This document shows positions 3,904-5,651 of a DNA stretch of 5,651 nucleotides, in pieces. Numbering within the stretch: position 1 is the first letter of the stretch; each line of letters opens with the position of its first letter. The stretch comes from Solirubrobacteraceae bacterium (GTDB taxonomy: Bacteria; Actinomycetota; Thermoleophilia; Solirubrobacterales; Solirubrobacteraceae). The notes under the pieces are model-generated. The model was given only the letters and a program-made list of their open reading frames with translations. It was not told the DNA's origin and ran no database searches. The position numbers and the translations under genes were made by a program. The DNA lies in NCBI GenBank assembly GCA_016462625.1, contig JAEMSV010000183.1, positions 1 through 5,651 on the forward strand, written 5' to 3'.

Positions 3904-5505
3904 ATGCTTCTAGATCGACTGTTCGCTCGAGGCTCGCTGTGCGCCGCGCTGGCCCTGCTCTCGCTGACGTTCGCCGCGCCGGCATCCGGATGGCAAATGG
4001 TCCGCACGGGAACCGTCACACCGCCCGCGGGGCTTCCGGGAGCAGGCGCGAACGCGTTCGGCTCACGCGTCGCGCTGTCAGCGGACGGCTCGACGCTGAT
4101 CGTCGGCGAGCCGGGCGCCGACCGCGTGATCGCATTCGCGCGCACCGAGAGCGGATGGACGCACGAGGGGACGCTGCAGGGTCCCCCCGGTCAGGACTTC
4201 GGCGGTTCACGGCTGGCACTGACGCGTGACCGGTCGGTCGCCGTGATCGCAACGGGGGATGGCGCGCTGGTGTTCACCCGGACGGCGGGCTCGTGGACGC
4301 AGACCGCGCAGCTCGGAGCAGGAACTGTGACTGACGTCGATGTATCCGGCGACGGCACGCGAGCGGTCGTCGGCGCGAAGATCTTCGACCGACAGGGCGC
4401 CGGGTGGACCGCCGGGACCACCGTCACCGGGTTGAACCTGATCGGCTCCGGGACGTTCGGCGGCGGGGCCGCGATCTCCGACGACGGGCAGGTCGTCGTC
4501 ATGAACGGCCCTCCGTCGGTCAACGGCCAGGGGAACCTCTGGACGTTCCTGCCGGGGCCTGGCGGCACGTGGCCGGAAATGGGCGGGCCGCTGCCCGAGC
4601 CGACGCAGTCGATGGCGCTGACTCCTGACGGTCAGACACTGATCAACGCCGGCCGGGTGCTGGAGCGCTCCGGTTCGTCGTGGACGTTCCGTGGTGATCT
4701 GCGCACGCTGATCACCGGCGCCTCGTACGACCTGGGCGGGGCGGTGACGATCTCCGATGACGGCAAGGTGATGCTCGCCGGCGGAGGGAGCACGCAGAGC
4801 GGGACCTGGCTGTTCGTGCGCGAGCCCGACAAAGCGTGGCAGCAGCCGGGCCCGATCGCCAACCCAGACGATGCGCGTGGCGGCTTGAGCCTGACCGGCG
4901 ATGGAAGCACCGCGGTAATCGGCAACCCGGAAGCCGCCGACGCGGACGGCAACGACGGCGTCGGCGAGGTCGTGGTGCTCGAGCTGCGGCCCGGAAACCC
5001 TGACGACGGACGGGGTGGTGGCGGCGCTGGTGGCGGTGGCGGCGGCGCTGGTGGCGGTGGCGGTGGCGCTGAGCAGCCAGGCCCCGCCGACCCAGCGCCG
5101 AAGCCCGCGGACTCGGGCCCGCCGAGCGGTCAGGGCGGTGGCTCGCTGGCGGGCGGCGTGACCACCGGCCAGGTGGCGAAGATGCTCGGTCCAAGCGCGG
5201 TGCGACGGAACGCCCGGACTCTGATCCAGCGTGGGTTCTCGTTCGCCGTGACCGCCCCAGCGGCCGGGCGGCTTCAGATCAGATGGCTGGCCGGCCCCAG
5301 CGGGAAGAGCGAGACGGTGCTGGCATCCGGTCAGCGGACGTTCGCCAACCCGGGCACGGCGAAGGTGACGATGAAGCTGACGCGCGCGGGCCGGACGGCG
5401 GTCCGCCGCGGCAAAAAGCTGAAGGTCACGGTCAGTGGAGTGTTCTCGCCCGCGAACGGCGGCACGGTAGTGACCGCTTCGCAAAAGGCGACGATGGCTC
5501 GATGA
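3904..5505 (+). CDS. Secreted seven-bladed β-propeller protein with Gly-rich linker and C-terminal β domain
   Basis: 533 residues. Signal peptide 1 to about 29 (MLLDRLFARG, hydrophobic AALALLSLTFAA, then APASG), so exported. Residues 30-361 hold seven repeats of the form [AV]x[LIV][ST]xDGxxxVxG: starting near 57, 105, 146, 189, 237, 281 and 328, spaced 41-48 residues. Six are followed by a Gly/Ser/Ala-Trp strand (W85, W131, W168, W223, W260, W312 approximately); the seventh lacks it, and the mature N-terminus GWQMVRTGTV supplies it, as in propeller 'velcro' closure. FG-GAP/WD40-like propellers are the nearest families. An Asp-rich loop DADGNDG (346-352) may bind calcium. Then a Gly/Ala linker (371-389), a Pro-rich stretch (392-408) and a basic β-rich domain (about 421-533, AKVTMKLTRAG and KKLKVTVSGVF) of a type I recall from Solirubrobacterales exported proteins. 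No catalytic motif or LPXTG anchor is seen; binding or adhesion is a guess. Expression is probably from the leaderless promoter directly upstream. Confidence 0.85.
   Translation: MLLDRLFARGSLCAALALLSLTFAAPASGWQMVRTGTVTPPAGLPGAGANAFGSRVALSADGSTLIVGEPGADRVIAFARTESGWTHEGTLQGPPGQDFGGSRLALTRDRSVAVIATGDGALVFTRTAGSWTQTAQLGAGTVTDVDVSGDGTRAVVGAKIFDRQGAGWTAGTTVTGLNLIGSGTFGGGAAISDDGQVVVMNGPPSVNGQGNLWTFLPGPGGTWPEMGGPLPEPTQSMALTPDGQTLINAGRVLERSGSSWTFRGDLRTLITGASYDLGGAVTISDDGKVMLAGGGSTQSGTWLFVREPDKAWQQPGPIANPDDARGGLSLTGDGSTAVIGNPEAADADGNDGVGEVVVLELRPGNPDDGRGGGGAGGGGGGAGGGGGGAEQPGPADPAPKPADSGPPSGQGGGSLAGGVTTGQVAKMLGPSAVRRNARTLIQRGFSFAVTAPAAGRLQIRWLAGPSGKSETVLASGQRTFANPGTAKVTMKLTRAGRTAVRRGKKLKVTVSGVFSPANGGTVVTASQKATMAR
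5014..5070 (+). repeat. 21-bp tandem repeat encoding the Gly/Ala linker
   Basis: The unit GCTGGTGGCGGTGGCGGYGGC is present twice in full (5026-5046, 5047-5067; one difference) with a partial unit before it and GCT after it. It encodes A-G6-A-G6-A (residues 375-389), the flexible link between the propeller and the C-terminal domain. An in-frame tandem array of this purity is prone to length change between strains without breaking the frame. Confidence 0.85.
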
Positions 5506-5528
5506 CCATCGCCGACGCTTCCCGGTAA

Positions 5529-5651
5529 CTACACAGCGACCGGAACGCGCTCCCGCGTGCGCGCGTGGAGCGTCACCCGCGCGCCGCGCTCGGGCGTCAC
5601 GGTGATGTGCCGCCGGGCCGTCCGCTCCGGCGTGCCGCCGCCGCTCAGCGT
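5529..5651 (-). CDS. C-terminal end of an unidentified protein (start beyond window)
   Basis: The last 40 codons and a TAG stop (5531-5529) of a minus-strand frame that is open to the window edge: residues run TLSGGGTPERTARRHITV, then TPERGARVTLHARTRERV, then PVAV. Alternating hydrophobic residues (HITVTP, ARVTLHA, RVPVAV) suggest β-strands at a protein's C-terminus. I do not recognise the family. It would be convergent with the propeller gene with only 23 bp between stops, and no terminator hairpin is visible there. Support is the open frame, the gene-like third-position GC, and the lack of another candidate; the fragment is short, so confidence is moderate. Confidence 0.5.
   Translation of the reverse strand, partial: TLSGGGTPERTARRHITVTPERGARVTLHARTRERVPVAV

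Noticed and set aside
4207..5484. A 425-codon minus-strand frame opposite the propeller gene
   Set aside because: Arg/His/Ala-rich composition without motifs; the plus-strand frame has a signal peptide, seven ordered repeats and a promoter.
5506..5528. Bidirectional terminator between the convergent genes
   Set aside because: The 23-bp gap shows no inverted repeat of useful length and no T-run.

Overview
This high-GC window looks like chromosomal DNA from an actinobacterium, most likely the Thermoleophilia / Solirubrobacterales group. The evidence is a CBS-less GuaB3-type IMP dehydrogenase, an actinobacterial-style NarK followed by a DUF6457-like small protein, and a secreted protein whose C-terminal domain ends in the 'AKVTMKLTRAGRTAVRRGKKLKVTV' type of β-strand segment (split here as AKVTMKLTRAG / RTAVRRGKKLKVTV) that I associate with exported proteins of that order. 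The taxonomic call is inference. I see no mobile element, CRISPR array, tRNA or rRNA.

Layout. Minus strand, from the left edge: the N-terminal two thirds of guaB3 (1-734, cut by the window edge); a strong intrinsic terminator (763-786) that ends transcription arriving from the next gene; a two-TM diguanylate cyclase (882-1919); a 73-residue DUF6457-like protein (1992-2213); and the nitrate/nitrite transporter narK (2227-3720). These all read right to left. A 183-bp divergent control region (3721-3903) separates narK from a plus-strand gene for a secreted seven-bladed β-propeller protein (3904-5505). The right edge holds the last 40 codons of a further minus-strand gene (5529-5651), convergent with the propeller gene.

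How the genes fit together. narK and the DUF6457-like gene are 13 nt apart and are probably one operon. DUF6457 proteins are often annotated beside or fused to molybdopterin-guanine dinucleotide functions, which would suit nitrate assimilation because nitrate reductase needs Mo-bisMGD. The diguanylate cyclase is 72 nt further on and may be read through or use its own weak promoter over an ATGGAC palindrome.

The densest signal is the narK-propeller intergenic region. It has four GNNAC boxes at an exact 11-bp period, the architecture of an actinobacterial GlnR (nitrogen-response) operator. It also has a narK leader in which one segment can pair with either of two GACTGCG copies; one fold leaves the Shine-Dalgarno free and the other buries it. 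On the plus side, a TTGACC-17-TACCCT promoter has its predicted start at or within about 2 nt of the propeller ATG, with no Shine-Dalgarno, suggesting a leaderless mRNA. The regulatory readings are sequence-visible but experimentally untested.
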